Of a stretch of 64,000 nucleotides of DNA, positions 1-11,302 are shown piece by piece. The notes below the pieces were generated by a model. That model was not told where the DNA came from and did no database searches. It worked only from the letters and a program-made list of their open reading frames with translations. This DNA is from Molossus alvarezi (Eukaryota; Chordata; Mammalia; Chiroptera; Molossidae). Each line of letters opens with the position of its first letter. Positions within the stretch are counted from its first letter, which is position 1. The stretch lies in NCBI GenBank assembly GCA_037176705.1, contig CM073886.1:13228501-13292500 (forward strand). The letters are read 5' to 3'. The position numbers were made by a program, and so were the translations under genes.

Positions 1-544
1 TGCCCTACACTCCCCTCAGACAGTAGCACCTGGACACTGTACAAGGCAAATACCTCTCTGGGGAAAGTTCACTGGCATAATATCCCTTTTCATTATTCGT
101 TGGCTGTCAGGCCTCATTAACGGGCAGTGCCGGGCAGCCCGGTCATTTCTCCAAAGGCTGGTGGACTTGGTCCCCCAGCACGGCGCCAGCCCTGGGCAGT
201 GGCTCCTGGTGCCCCTAGAGGCCGTGGCATCTCAGGCAGGCTTCTCCAAAGCCAGCCCCCAAATTGGACCAGGGAGTGGGGGGCCAGGGCCTGGGTGTCA
301 GGGGGTGGGCACAGGGACCACTGACTCAGCAGCAGGGGGGTGGGTCCCTTGCAGGGGGTGGGGAAGGAGAAGTTTCTAGGGCACCGGTCGCCCAGGCCTG
401 TCTGAGTTCTGCCTCTGGCAAAGGGCTGCATATTCTTTGCCCACCTTTGCTCCTTGGATGTGATTTTCTGACCATGACGTTGCTGTAGTAATAATAGCTG
501 CCACGGAAAGGAAACTCACACACGTGGCCTCCAAGTGGGGACTG
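1..544. other. Unique GC-rich intergenic DNA
   Basis: No gene, RNA or repeat recognised. Short ORFs here have no protein-like features. Confidence 0.5.
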
Positions 545-625
545 TGGTTGCATCCATTACACAGATGGGGAAACTTAGGCTAGAAGAGATGATGCACCTG
601 GCCCAGGTGCTGCACCAGGTCTCCT
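545..625 (+). mobile_element. MIR fragment
   Basis: CATTACACAGATGGGGAAAC followed by TTAGGCTAGAAGAGATGATG matches the MIR core (fraction with GATGAGGAAACTGAGGC). Confidence 0.6.
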
Positions 626-954
626 GGGGGTGGGAGTGTGAGTTAAAAATCATCTCCCAGCCTCTCCTCACCACCCTTCAGGCCTCGTGCCCCTTGGGGT
701 TCCCATGGGCCAAGATACGGGGTCCCTGGACAGCAAGTGTGTCTCCTCCGTGCCCCCCAGTGGTTACCGAACTCTGTCCCCATCTGCATGCCCTGCCCAT
801 CGGCCTGGGAAGTGGAGGACATAGCTGTCGCCCCTCCCATGGGGTCACGAGGATAATGAACCCGGAGGTGTTTGCAAATGGCCAAGCTCTGAGCATCTGG
901 GTAGTGAGTCTCATTTTCACTGTCACTTGGGCAATTGCCAGATATAGAAGTTCT
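626..954. other. Unique intergenic DNA
   Basis: Nothing recognised between the MIR fragment and the MLT1 LTR. Confidence 0.5.
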
Positions 955-1322
955 TAGGGGCTGAGCATGTACCCCAAAATTCCTTTGCTAAAGTCCTAAT
1001 CCCCAGTTCCTCAGAATGTGACTGCATTTGGAGATGGAGGATTTAAGGAGGGGATTAGGGTAAAATAAAGTTGTGAGGGTGAGCCCTAACCCAACATGAC
1101 CGGTGTCTTTAGATCAGGACACAGACATGCCCAGGGAAGGCCATGTGAGGACATAGGGAGGAGACAACCGTCCACCAGCCAAGGCCGCAGGACGAACCAA
1201 CCCTGCTGCACCTTGATCTCAGACGTCCAGCCTCCGGGACTAGGAGGAAACGCGTACATTTCTGTTGTTTAAGCAACCAGGTCTGCAGTGCTTTGTTATG
1301 GCAGCCCGAGCAGACAAAAGCC
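955..1322 (+). mobile_element. MLT1-type MaLR LTR
   Basis: Landmarks: CCCCAAAATTCCTTTGCTAA, CCTCAGAATGTGACTGCATT, AACATGACCGGTGTCTTTAG, GAACCAACCCTGCTGCACCT, TTCTGTTGTTTAAGCAACCA and GCTTTGTTATGGCAGCCC. This is one of the better preserved copies in the window. Confidence 0.85.
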
Positions 1323-1325
1323 ACT

Positions 1326-1637
1326 AAAGCATTTACAGATCAAGTGCAGTGCGATGTCGGGTAGCCCCTGGCCACACGCTGGAAGGGGGTTCCAGAAGCT
1401 TCTGTGCCCTTTGACATCTATCCAACAGCCCCCTCCCGGGCACAGGCCGAAGGGTTCCTCGCTCTCCGACGCCCCTTTGCAGGAAGCACGACGTGGACAC
1501 CCATGGCAGCTGGTCTCCCGACCGGCCCTCCCTGAACCAAACCCTGGCATGGAAGCCGCAGGCAAACCGCCGCAGCGAGAAGCCGGGAGCCTTCTGCGTC
1601 TGGCTGCGCGCCTGCCCGGGCGGTGGCGAGCACAACG
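1326..1637 (+). other. CpG-rich candidate exon with strong donor
   Basis: CpG-dense from about 1430. It ends in AACG|GTGAGT with the intron GT at 1638, a near-perfect donor. An ORF runs through it up to the donor and stops three codons after, but its translation has no recognisable domain. Candidate first exon of an unannotated, probably non-coding RNA. Confidence 0.3.
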
Positions 1638-1640
1638 GTG

Positions 1641-2658
1641 AGTTTCACACTCCTGGGAGGTTTTAATCCCAAGGCCTCTTTCCCCTCCAGAAGCCATTAA
1701 TGAACGTTTCATGGAGGGGAAAAAAGAGAACTGTTATTTTTCCCAATGTAAATGTGGACGCCCTGCGTGGAGCCCAGGGTGGTTCCCTACCCTCCACAAA
1801 CATTTCGGGAGCCTGGGGAGTGAGGCAGGCGCGTGTGAGCAACACTGTGGGCCCCTGTAGGCCACGGGGGCCCCCCACTCCCAGGCTGGGTCAATATTGA
1901 TGCAGAGGACGGTGGCGCCAGCGGGGCCTCCATGGTGGGGGGAGCGGCATGGCGGCTGTGGGGGGCTATGTAAGAGGCCCCGGCCTGGGGTGGAGGGAAC
2001 CCTCCGGCTTGGGCAGAGATGGGGGCCATGGACTAAATGGGGGCTGTGGGCTGAGGAGGAAGTTCTGACACCTGTGTGGGTACACCACCCCAACCCACAT
2101 AGTAGGTCTATTCCTTTGTTTTGCCTGAACCAAATGGTGGAGAATTTCTCCAGCTTATTTTAATTAAGAATCAGTTTGCAAAGTGTCTATTTCCAATGGG
2201 CGTCCAGGAATGCTGAAGACTGTCCCCATCTCCCTGGTGGAGGATGGGCCTGTTCCCGGAGTGCCCTGCTGGTCCCAGACTCGGCTCCTGCAGCAGCCCC
2301 TGGTGGCTGATGGCTGTGGAGGGACCATCTCTCTAAGGGATGGTCATCCAGGCCCAAATTCTGTGTTGGAGCTAAAAATTCAGTCTTATAAAACCCAGGG
2401 CTGGGCCTCGCTTGGTAAGGGGCCATGTCTCCAATGTGGACAAATGTGGGTTCAAGTTCCCACCTTCTTGGCTTGGTGACCACCTCCTTTCAAATTCCTG
2501 TCATTGGCAGGAGGAAACAGGCTGTGACCAGAGGCTACAGACCAAGGTTCATGGGAACATTCTGTCTCTGAGTCTCTGAGGGAGAAGATGGGGAATTCCT
2601 GGAGAGGCCCCAGGTTCACCTGGCCCAGTCTGCGCTCTGGGGCATCCTAAACCCAATG
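1641..2658. other. Unique intergenic DNA
   Basis: GC-rich with an AT-rich patch at 2140-2200 (TTATTTTAATTAAGAATCAG). No gene or known repeat. Confidence 0.5.
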
Positions 2659-2928
2659 GCTCCCCAGGTTTTTCTTTTTTTTTCTTTTTTTAATCCTCAC
2701 CGAGGATATTTTTCTATTTATCATCAGATAGAGTGGAGGAGGGAGGAAGAGAGAGAGAGAAACATCGATGTGAGAGAGACACATCGACTGGCTGTCTCCC
2801 ACACATCCTGACCAGGGCCGGGGCAAACCGCAACCGAGGTACGTGCCCTTGACCAGAATTGAACCCATGACTCATTGGTCCATGGGCCGATGCCCAAACA
2901 CCGAGCCAAACCGGCCAGGGCTCCCCAG
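2659..2928 (-). mobile_element. VES SINE with 10-bp TSD
   Basis: Reverse-oriented VES: poly-T and TTAATCCTCACCGAGGATAT at the left, GA-rich body, head GAGCCAAACCGGCCAGGGCT at the right. Direct repeat GGCTCCCCAG at 2659-2668 and 2919-2928. Head subtype with TGCCCTTGACCAGAATTGAA. Confidence 0.9.
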
Positions 2929-3221
2929 CTTTTTCTTGCTCACCTCTGGCGATGCGAGCTCACTCTCTGTGAAAGCAGCCCATGCTTGCCTGGTAGGATG
3001 GCTTAGAGTGTGGCAAAGTGTCTTTGATTCCCCTTTTTCTTCAGCTGTTTCTCCACATTCTGGAGGGGACAGAGCTGGGCATGTTACTAAGCTCCCCACT
3101 CACCAGTACCTGCCCAACCACATTAGGACAGACAGGGACTGGAGGATGGGGTTGGGGGCACCATCTTTTAGGGTCCTGTCCAGCAACAACAAGCCTGGCT
3201 AGAGAGGGAGGTTGGCTGTGA

Positions 3222-3257
3222 CTGAATGAGTGAGTGAATGAATGAATGAATGAACGA
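3222..3257 (+). repeat. (TGAA)n microsatellite
   Basis: About nine TGAA/TGAG units run from 3222 to 3257 with few interruptions. Confidence 0.85.
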
Positions 3258-3589
3258 GTGGATTTGCTGCAGAGACCTGGTTGACTTCAGAACTTTTTCT
3301 GTGAGAGGAGCCACCCCACGAGCAAGCCCACCCCTGCAGCAGCTCCAATTGGTGGATTTTCTCCAGTCTCCAAATGGGCTTTGCCAAGTGTTATAAAATA
3401 CATAGGAGTGCGCCAGGGTGCTCAGCGCCACACTTACTGCCTTGGGGTGAGAGGTTAAACAAATTCCTCCTCAGAATTTACTGCTCTCATTTTTGCTTCA
3501 GAGCAGGGCCCTGCCGATGGGAGCCGTATTTCATGCAGAAATACCTCCCCTAAGTGTTGCGGGGGAGGGGCCCGCATGCAGGGAGGCGG

Positions 3590-3780
3590 CCTCCAGATTT
3601 TATAGTAACAAAGGTAGCTATATAAAGTCGCCAAAAACAAGTTCCCTACAGAAAGCCGTTTGTAAAACTTACTTTCCAGTAACCAGTAATCAGAGGGTAG
3701 GAAGGGAACTGCAATTTGAAAGAGGCAGTGATACTTTTATTTTCTTGATTTTGAACCGATTTGAATTTTTGGAAAGTGGT
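3590..3780. promoter_or_regulatory. AT-rich unique island with SOX and TATA motifs
   Basis: AACAAAGG (SOX-type site) at about 3607 and CTATATAAAG just after it lie in an AT-rich stretch that runs through TTTTATTTTCTTGATTTTGA to about 3770. No repeat recognised. Enhancer candidate only. Confidence 0.25.
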
Positions 3781-5107
3781 GGCGGGAGGGGAGGTAGTGT
3801 TTGGGGGTCTGTGGACTGGGCTGACCTGCCTTCTCCCCCTGGTCTGGGGTCCTGGGATCACTGATGTGAACTCACCCCAGCCCCAAGGGACATCTCAGGT
3901 GACATGATCAGTCAGCCGAAGCCAGTCGCGTTGTCTGACCTTCCCACTGTGGCCATATCCTGAGCAGGGTGTGGACAGCTCAGGAGGCGAGTAGGTCCCT
4001 CCTGCTCCTGTCCATACAAAACTGTCGCCCAGAATTGTCCCAGCATTCCAGATGATGGATTCCCCAAAGCTGCTCAGGGCCCTTTGCTCAATCTTAGGCA
4101 GGGGGCTTTGAGACCCTGGCCCAGAGCAGGACAGCACAGAGCAAGAGAGGAGGCTGGGTGGACCCCAAGAGGAGCGTGCTCTCTGATCTTCTTCTGGGTG
4201 GGGACATGCCTTGGTGCTGGGGGCAGAGGCCCTGCGGTCTATCTACTATGTTAACTCCCAGGCCAACAGGAGAGCTTCCAGGTGGTGCCCTGTGTCTACT
4301 GGGGAACAGATGTGCTAAGATGCTTATTGGGGGTCAGGGCAGCTGCCAAGGGGGCTGGAGGAGCACTCCCAGGCACAGGCTCCTGGCCGGCTTCCTTTCT
4401 GTGGGGCACCGGGCACCGGGTCCTCCTCCCCTTGGGGCTACCCTGCACTGAGAAGGCCCACAGACTAATGTCGGGTGTGAGTCACCAAGGCATACAGTGC
4501 CAGGGCTCCTGGCAGGGAGGGCCCAGTGGGTGCAGGCCAGGCCCCTGTCTGGCTAGACGGGTTGAGTCTCCCCCAAGCACCTGAAATAGCTCTTGAGGTG
4601 TCCAGAACAAGGAGGAGGGCGTGGATGCCCTGAGGATGGACATGCCCCAGGCTGTGGGCAGCTCTGCCAGGCCAGGTAACCAGAGGCTGGCCCGGGGACT
4701 TTCCCCTGGCCCAGGCTCAAAGCTGGGGGGCAGCCAGCTGTCCTCACTCCTACCTGAGGCTTCATGTCCTCCTCCCGCCCCTTCACGCCCTAAAGGGGAA
4801 CCTGGCCAGCTCAGGCTGAAGTTCCTACAACTCCCCTTCCCCGTGGCCCTCAGGGAAAGAGGTTCCCGGGACCAATGATGTTCTGCAGGTGTCCAACACC
4901 TCACCCGCCCGGCCTTCAGACTCTTAACAGGGACCTCTAGCCTGGTCCCCACAGAGCTTGTTACCCACTGTATTGCTGGGATGTCCTGGCAGGCATCCCG
5001 TCCTTGCCCCCTGCCTCCCTGGCCAGTCTGGGAGAAAGCCAGGATGTCATCGATGGTGCTCACAGATGGTCTTTAGGGCGAGACTACGGAGCCGGTGGCC
5101 TCTCAAT
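3781..5107. other. Unique GC-rich intergenic DNA
   Basis: Contains a 193-codon minus-strand ORF (4482-5063) that has no domain and looks like chance. Nothing else seen. Confidence 0.5.
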
Positions 5108-5453
5108 CCCCACAGGGCCTGTGTCAGTGTCCTGGGGCTGCTACCATCACTCCATACAAACTGGGCAGCTGAAAACAGCAGTAATTTATCCTCTGACAGT
5201 TCTGGAGGCCAGAAGCCTAGGATCAGAGCCCATCACTCAAGTCTCTGGCTCCGTGGTCCCATGGCCGTCTTCCCTCTGGGCTCATTTGTGTCTCCTCTTC
5301 TTATAAAAACGTGTGTCAGTGGCTGAGGGTTCATCCTAATCCGGGATAACCTGTTCTGATTTAATCACATCTGTGAGTCTATTTCCAAATAAGGTCACAT
5401 TCTGGGGTTCCGGTGGACATGAATTTGGGAGGATGCTCTTCAACCCCATACAG
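5108..5453 (-). mobile_element. MLT1-type MaLR LTR, reverse
   Basis: Starts with CCTGTGTCAGTGTCCTGGGG, then ACAGTTCTGGAGGCCAGAAG, GGCCGTCTTCCCTCTGG, TTCTTATAAAAACG, CCAAATAAGGTCACATTCTG and GGACATGAATTTGGGAGGAT. Near full-length reverse copy. Confidence 0.8.
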
Positions 5454-5787
5454 CGCCATTTGTAGCTCAGGCAGTTGAGGCACAGAGGTGGGGTTGCTCC
5501 CAGACCCAGGCCAACTTCTAGGCGCATAGCCAGATCTAAAGGGCTGGGGGCTTCTCGGCCGGGGGGCGGAGGGGGCACAGGGGTCTGTGGACAGGAGGGA
5601 GCCCCCAGGTGCTGAGGGGAGTGAGCTGGTTGGAGGCGGATGCCCAGGGAGCTAAAGTTGGAGCTGGCCAGACAAGGAAAGAGGTGGCCTCCTTGGGGCA
5701 CCCTCAGGTGTCTGGGAGAAGGCGGGAAGGCTGGGGAGGGGATGTCCTAAGGAATCAGGCTGGACGGGCAACCCCAGGGCCACATTT

Positions 5788-5838
5788 TCCCCCTTTCTTA
5801 TTGAATTAATTGGGGTGACATTGGTTAATAAAAATCAG
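5788..5838. mobile_element. Possible bat L1-derived fragment
   Basis: TTATTGAATTAATTGGGGTG followed by ACATTGGTTAATAAAAATCA looks like a fragment I associate with bat L1 3' ends, from memory only. Too short to place. Confidence 0.35.
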
Positions 5839-6904
5839 AGCCATGTTCTGAGAGGCGGTTTGGGTTGTAACTCTCATAAAAGAAGTGAACACGGGAAGAG
5901 GCCTTCAATCGCAGCCTCTCCGGGGTGACGGCAGGTCACAGGTCCTGCTGGAATAAGCAGGGGTGCTGCTGGGCGGCACAGAGGGAGAGCTCCGGAGCAG
6001 GGCGTGTGCTCAGCTGGGCTGCAGGCCACACATGCTAGGTGTTCAGAGAATGTCCATGGAAAGGACTTGGCGGAGACAAGAGAGAAATGTTAGCAGGACC
6101 CTGGCGGAGGGAGGCAGGAGGCCTTCGGTAACTGTTATACTGACCGAGCCTCTGTCCTGGACACCCCACAGGTCACAAGCTCATGGCTGGGACAATGAGG
6201 ACTCTGCCCACAGGCACCCTCGGAGGGGCAGGCCGGGGGATGCAATGCCCACCAGGTTGATCTCCTGGCCTATCAGGAAGCAGGAAGGCGGGAGTTGCCC
6301 AGGTGGGGGTCTGGGCTGACTGTGGGGCTCGCTCCTGGGTCCCTGGCTGGCCTTCCTGTTCCAGCTCCACTCGGTGCTTCTTTGCCAGCAGCTGCTGCAG
6401 GCATCGCTGTTGGCCAGCAAGGCCTGGCCTCAGTTACACCTCCACGGGCTGCCTGACGCCCCTGGCCTGTGCCTCTGTCCCTCACGCCCTCCCCCGCCAG
6501 CCTCCCCAGTGCCTCAAATGTGAGGCCATAAAAGAGACTGGACAGAGGCAAACGTGGGTTCGGAGGGACCTGGGAGGACTTCCTGATGTAAACTGGAGGT
6601 GTCGGGTGGCCAGACGGCAGTAGCCCCATCTTAAAACCGCCGCCTGTCAACAAGCAGGGACAGTCGTGGAAACATGCCTGGGCTGTGACACTGAAACCAG
6701 ATGGCCTGTAGCAACACCACCAGGCAGGTGGGCTGGCCATGCATGGGGGGACCCCGCCATACACGCGTGGGTGCGAGCATGCTGGCCAGGGGTGGTTTCC
6801 ATGACACCACTAGGCAAGATTGCTTCCACGTGGGGTGACCAGCCATGCGACCACGTGACCTCATCCGACGGCGGGAGACCTCACCCTCCGGAGGAGGGGA
6901 GTGA
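5839..6904. other. Unique GC-rich intergenic DNA
   Basis: No supported gene or repeat. Confidence 0.5.
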
Positions 6905-7082
6905 AGAACGGTGAGGCAGGTGTTCTCAGGTCCACGCAGGTTGCATTTCCTCCCCTGGAGCCTCAGGAAAAATTCGACCCTGCTGACACCTTGACTTAGA
7001 ACTCTGGCCTCCAGAACATGAGAGGATACGTTTCCATTGTTTTAAGCCCCTAGTTTGTGTCCCTGTGTTACTGGCCCCGGCT
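6905..7082 (+). mobile_element. MLT1-type LTR 3' fragment
   Basis: Contains CGACCCTGCTGACACCTTGA, CTCTGGCCTCCAGAACATGA, TTCCATTGTTTTAAGCCCCT and GTGTTACTGGC, the expected 3' third of an MLT1 LTR. The 5' part is not recognisable. Confidence 0.65.
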
Positions 7083-7619
7083 CCCATTAGTTTTCCACGG
7101 CCGCCGTGGTGCTGGCAGTCCTTGGCAATCCGGGCTGGGGCCGCAGCCCTCTGGTCGCCTCCTCCAGCACAGGCTCCCTGCCTGTCTCCGCGTCACATTC
7201 TCAGCTGCTCCTGTCCTACGTGGGCTGGGAGGCTCCTGAAGGCATTGACTCTGCCCCGACTCTCATCTGTGTGCATGCTCTTGCGGTGGAGAGAGAAGCT
7301 GGGGGGAGGAGTGAGTGGGGAAGGTGGGCTCTATGGGCTGGGGAAGCCCCAGGAAATGTGCTTGATGCTGTGACCGGGCCAGGTGCCGGTAAGGCCATGA
7401 CCACGACTCGACCCACTCTGGCCAGCCACCCCCTCTTCTCCCACCTCAGGTCAGACAGCCCAAAGGCCTGTCCTATCTCCCTAACCCGTGCTCCTGATAG
7501 GATCACAACCCATATCTTACAATGCACTTTGCTCTGCTTGAACCCACTCAGCCGGCAGCACAGAGCTGGGTGCATAGTAGAGTCAAGACACGTATTAACC
7601 GAATCTCTCTTGCTGAACA
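7083..7619. other. Unique intergenic DNA
   Basis: A 183-codon ORF (7106-7657) has no recognisable features. Nothing else. Confidence 0.5.
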
Positions 7620-7830
7620 CTCAAGATGGGGCGCGTTTTCAGAACTGTTTGCCTTGATAGGCCCATGGCTACCTATTTTTCTTCAAAATGAATCCATTTT
7701 TTTGATCTTTAAGTCTGTTTTGAAAGGATACCTCTCATGGCAAATTTGTGATGCTGGTGGAGTTCTCTTCCCAGGACATCTTGGGCAAACCTCAGTCCTG
7801 TTGGCAGAAAAAGTACTCATTTGAGGCCCT
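7620..7830. promoter_or_regulatory. AT-rich unique island
   Basis: Sequence from GCGCGTTTTCAGAACTGTTT to GCAGAAAAAGTACTCATTTG is AT-rich, lacks repeat landmarks and sits among GC-rich DNA. Possible conserved non-coding element. Confidence 0.2.
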
Positions 7831-8029
7831 GAAACCAGCTGGAGGTCCTCATGAGCCCACCGTCCAGTGGGGGAGCTACACTGTGTCCCCTCAGTACTAA
7901 CACCCGAGAGCCCCTTGCAGGCAGCTGGGCCAGGTCTAGGGGAAGGTGAGGCGCAGAGCAGTTCTGGACGCCAGCACCCCGAGGCCACAGTGGGGGCCGT
8001 GCGGGGGGAAATAGGAGCCAGTTAAATCG

Positions 8030-8275
8030 GGTGGAAAATCGGTCTTCGGAGCTCCCAGTGGCCATCCGTGGCCCCAGGAAGGTGCGGATTACCCCGGCAC
8101 TGCCAGGCAGAGTCTGTCTGCGTTTCCCAAGGCGATTCGATAGCCGAACAGCTGTTCTGAAATCCGCACATTTGGGAAGGCAGCCGGGGGTCGCTGCAGA
8201 GTGCTGGGAGGGGGCGCGTCGGGTCCGGGGTGTGCGAGCTTAGGCAGTTTCCTGGTCGGGGTCGTTCGGCTTCAC
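8030..8275. promoter_or_regulatory. CpG cluster
   Basis: About twenty CpG in 245 bases, including GGGGGCGCGTCGGGTCCGGG and GTCGGGGTCGTTCGGC, against CpG-poor flanks. No TATA box or ORF of note. Candidate small CpG island or distal regulatory element. Confidence 0.35.
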
Positions 8276-8557
8276 AGCTGATGCCACCCTGTCCTGGAGA
8301 CAGACGTGCTGGGTTCTACCTCCTGCCTCTGCCCACGCTGTGGCCCTGCCTGGTGTGCCCCACCCATAGTCACAGAGCAGTCAGGGGGCATCTGAGGGGT
8401 GAAGGCTGAATGGTCCACTCAACCCCGCCCCAGGCCTGGGCCCAGCACCAGCAGTGTCCGAGGAAGGGCAGTTGGCTACGATGCACAGGGCCTTGGGGCA
8501 GGGCTGGGCCCCTTGTGGCTCCCAGAGCCCTCCGGAGAGGCCAGGCAAGTTAGATGC

Positions 8558-8690
8558 ACACAGGCCCACATGCACACACACACGGCCACACTCACATACT
8601 CAGGGAACTTGGCAGAGACACATGTGTGCACATACATGTGGACACACATAGAGACACATGTGCTCATACACAGATGTGGCTTCATACGTG
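8558..8690 (+). repeat. Degenerate CA-rich repeat
   Basis: CACACAGGCCCACATGCACA, then several imperfect units of the kind ACACATGTG separated by spacers. It is a decayed CA/ACATG minisatellite-like tract. Confidence 0.65.
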
Positions 8691-9782
8691 CCCAGTTCAC
8701 GCATGTCCTCTTTGTTCACTAATCTGCCTGTGAAGCAGGTATGGATCACCTCTGGGGTTCTGAATCTTTCTGCCTGAATGCCCACCTCCTCTCAGTCCAC
8801 TCAGCATCTGAACCACCGAAGCAGCTCCTCCTGGGTCGTTCTGAGCTCCAGGTGGCCCAGCAACGTCTTGGGCTGTGCTGGGGACACGGGTATCAGGAGG
8901 AGCTGGCCAGGCACTTGAGGCACAGAGGCTGGTGGAGCAGAATCCAGCCCAGGGTAGCGGTGCTGCTCCGAGAGAAGTCACTGTGGCTGGGGTGGGGGTC
9001 GGGGTCCGGATACCCCTACTCTGGTGGCAGCCTGAGCCCAGCAGGTGTGTAGTCTCCTTTCAGCCTTTCCTGGGTTCTGTCTGCAGAACTGAGTGAGCTG
9101 TCTCTTCAGGTTGGGGGTTCTAGGCGTGGGCTTCAAGCGGGTGGCCCTTGGCTGCCCTGAGCCATAGTCTCCCCATCTGAGCAGTGGGGTGGCGTGGAGC
9201 ACAGCACCAACCCAAGTTTAAGGACAGTGTTTGGTGATGGTGTGACCCCAACCAGTCTCAGCAACAGAGATGACGCCCTGGATGGCTGCAGGCCGCTCCC
9301 TCTGGGAGGGTGCTCCCGGCCAGAGCTCTGGGGCTGTGTATGTTGGGGCCGGGCCCATTCTCTGTGGCCGAGTCTGCTCAGAGCAGCTGGGCAGGCTGGC
9401 CACTCAGGCTGGGGTCGGTGGAGGACAGAGGCCTCCAGGGTCTGGGGTGGGACAAGCGGGCGCGCCTAGCACTGTTGGGATCCCACAGGCCCCACAAACC
9501 CCAGGGCCCCAAAGGCAGCCCCTAAGCCAAAACTTCGGTTACCCCGTCAAAGCCAGCTGTCCGTGGAGGTGGAATACGCAGGGTGTGGACTTTTGAGGCA
9601 TCAGGCTTGTCGCTGTCTGCTGTGGGCGTGGCTGTGCTGTGTCCCTCTGTGGAACCTTCCGTGGCACTCAACCAGCCCTTGATCAAAAGCCTCTGTGGCT
9701 GGTTTGCTGGATCCACATGGACAGCATGGGGCTCTGGGCCTTGTTCCCGAGGACCCTCGTTCGCGTGGGGGCCTGGGGAATG
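8691..9782. other. Unique GC-rich intergenic DNA
   Basis: A possible reversed MIR scrap near 9165-9190 (AGTCTCCCCATCTGAGCAGT); otherwise nothing. Confidence 0.45.
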
Positions 9783-10148
9783 GGGTTGCATTAGTTTCCC
9801 ATCACTGCTGTATTAAATCACACCTTAGAAGAGAACTCTCCTGAGGCCAGGAATCCGACATGGTCTCACTGGGCTCAAATCCGGGTGTAGACAGGGCAGT
9901 TTCCTTCTGGAGGCTCCAGGGGAGAACTCGTTCCCTGACTTCCAGCTTCTGGAGGCTCCACGTTCCTGGGCTCATCGGCCCTTCTCCATCTTCAAGCAGC
10001 GGCAGGCGTCCTCCCTGCGCCACCCCTGCTCCCTCTTCTGCCTCTGAGGACGCTGTGGTGGCATGGCCCCCCTAATGAGCCAGGGTCCTCCCATCTCAGG
10101 TCAGTGATTGGCAAACTCAGTTCCATCTGCGACTTTAACCCCCTTTAC
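9783..10148 (-). mobile_element. MaLR-type LTR fragment, reverse
   Basis: GCATTAGTTTCCCATCACTG opens the element, followed by GGTCTCACTGGGCTCAAATC, CTTCTGGAGGCTCCAGGGGA, CCTTCTCCATCTTCAAGC and TCCATCTGCGACTTTAACCC. This order fits an old reverse MaLR LTR; the exact subfamily is not resolved. Confidence 0.6.
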
Positions 10149-10384
10149 CATGTAGAGTGACACAGGCCCCGTACAGCAGGACCCTAGAGACCCCGTCCTC
10201 TGTGCTCCTTGCTCCCGGCACAGCCTGTCAGGCCTCAGTACCTAGGAACTGCTGCCCTCTGCCCCCCCCCAACAAGGCCCCGAGACCGCCCTCGTGCCCA
10301 GAAACTGCACCCAGGCCAACATGTTCGACTGCTTCCTGGCGCACACCTGGGCCTTAAACAAGATGTGCTGATGGTGACATTTCT

Positions 10385-10735
10385 GGTAGGGGTGTTACGG
10401 GTTAAATTACATCCCCTAAAATTCATATGTTGACATGTTGACTCCCAGTACCTCTGACTATGATCTCATTTGGAGATAAGATAATGGCAGCTGTCATTAG
10501 TGAAGGTGAGATGCGGTGGTGCCCGAGTGGACTGGTGTCCCTATGAGAAGGGGGAAGGCAGACCAGCGCGCACCCAGGGAGAGCGCGTCTGAAGACACGA
10601 GCTGCCGCCCGGGAGCCACTAGCAGGTCAAGAGAGGCCTGGAGCAGGTCCTCCCAGTGCCTGTGGGGGACATCTCTACACTCCCACCTGTCCTGGGGGCC
10701 CGTTATTAGGGTAGGGTGAGCCTGTTAGGAGCTCT
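10385..10735 (+). mobile_element. MLT1-type LTR fragment
   Basis: Opens with TTACGGGTTAAATTACATCC, CCTAAAATTCATATGTTGAC and CAGTACCTCTGACTATGATC. The later GACTGGTGTCCCTATGAGAA and GAAGACACGAG blocks fit the MLT1 order. The 3' end is unclear. Confidence 0.7.
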
Positions 10736-10924
10736 GCTAAGTAGGCCAAGGCTGGCCACTTGTCTAAACTCCAGGCAGGACACAGAAGACCCCACAGTTC
10801 AGCTGGTGCATGGGTTGTCCCTGAGCATCTCCTCCTCCCGGGGATTCAGCAGAGGGCAGGGGTGCAGGCAGCGATGTTGGTGCTTTTGGCAAAGGGCCTC
10901 AGGATTTGCAGGGTGGAGACTCTG

Positions 10925-11138
10925 GGCCCTTGTTCGATTCCCGGTCAAGGACACGTACTGAGGTTGCAGGATTGATCCCTGGCCCTGGTCAGGGTTGTGT
11001 GGGAGGCAACAAATCAATGTGTCTCTCTCACATCGATGTTTCTCTCTGTCTTTCTCCCTCCCTCCTTTTCACTCTCTCCAAAAAAAAAAAAAAGTAATGG
11101 AAAATATTCTCAGGTGAAGATTAACAACAACAAAAAAG
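10925..11138 (+). mobile_element. 5'-truncated VES SINE
   Basis: Forward copy beginning inside the head at TTCGATTCCCGGTCAAGGAC. It has the (TC)n body and the tail CTCAGGTGAAGATTAACAAC followed by CAA repeats. The start of the tRNA-like head is missing. Confidence 0.8.
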
Positions 11139-11302
11139 GTAGCAGGTTCAATCTCTGGTCAGGGCACATACCTAAATTGTGGGTTTATCCCCGATCAGAG
11201 AGCAGAGAGCAACCGATTGATATTTCTCTCCCCCTCTTCTTCTCTCTCTAAAATCAATAAAAATAAAAAATCTCAGGTGAAGATTTTTTTAAAAAAATTA
11301 AT
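11139..11302 (+). mobile_element. Second, more decayed SINE directly downstream
   Basis: Follows the previous tail immediately. GGTTCAATCTCTGGTCAGGG starts it, then a shortened body with GATTGATATTTCTCTCCCCC, then AAAATCAATAAAAATAAAAA and CTCAGGTGAAGATT. Same orientation as its neighbour, giving a tandem pair. Confidence 0.7.

Noticed and set aside
955..1322. Endogenous retrovirus with coding regions
   Set aside because: Only solitary LTR-like sequence is present; no gag, pol or env reading frames appear here or at the other MaLR sites.
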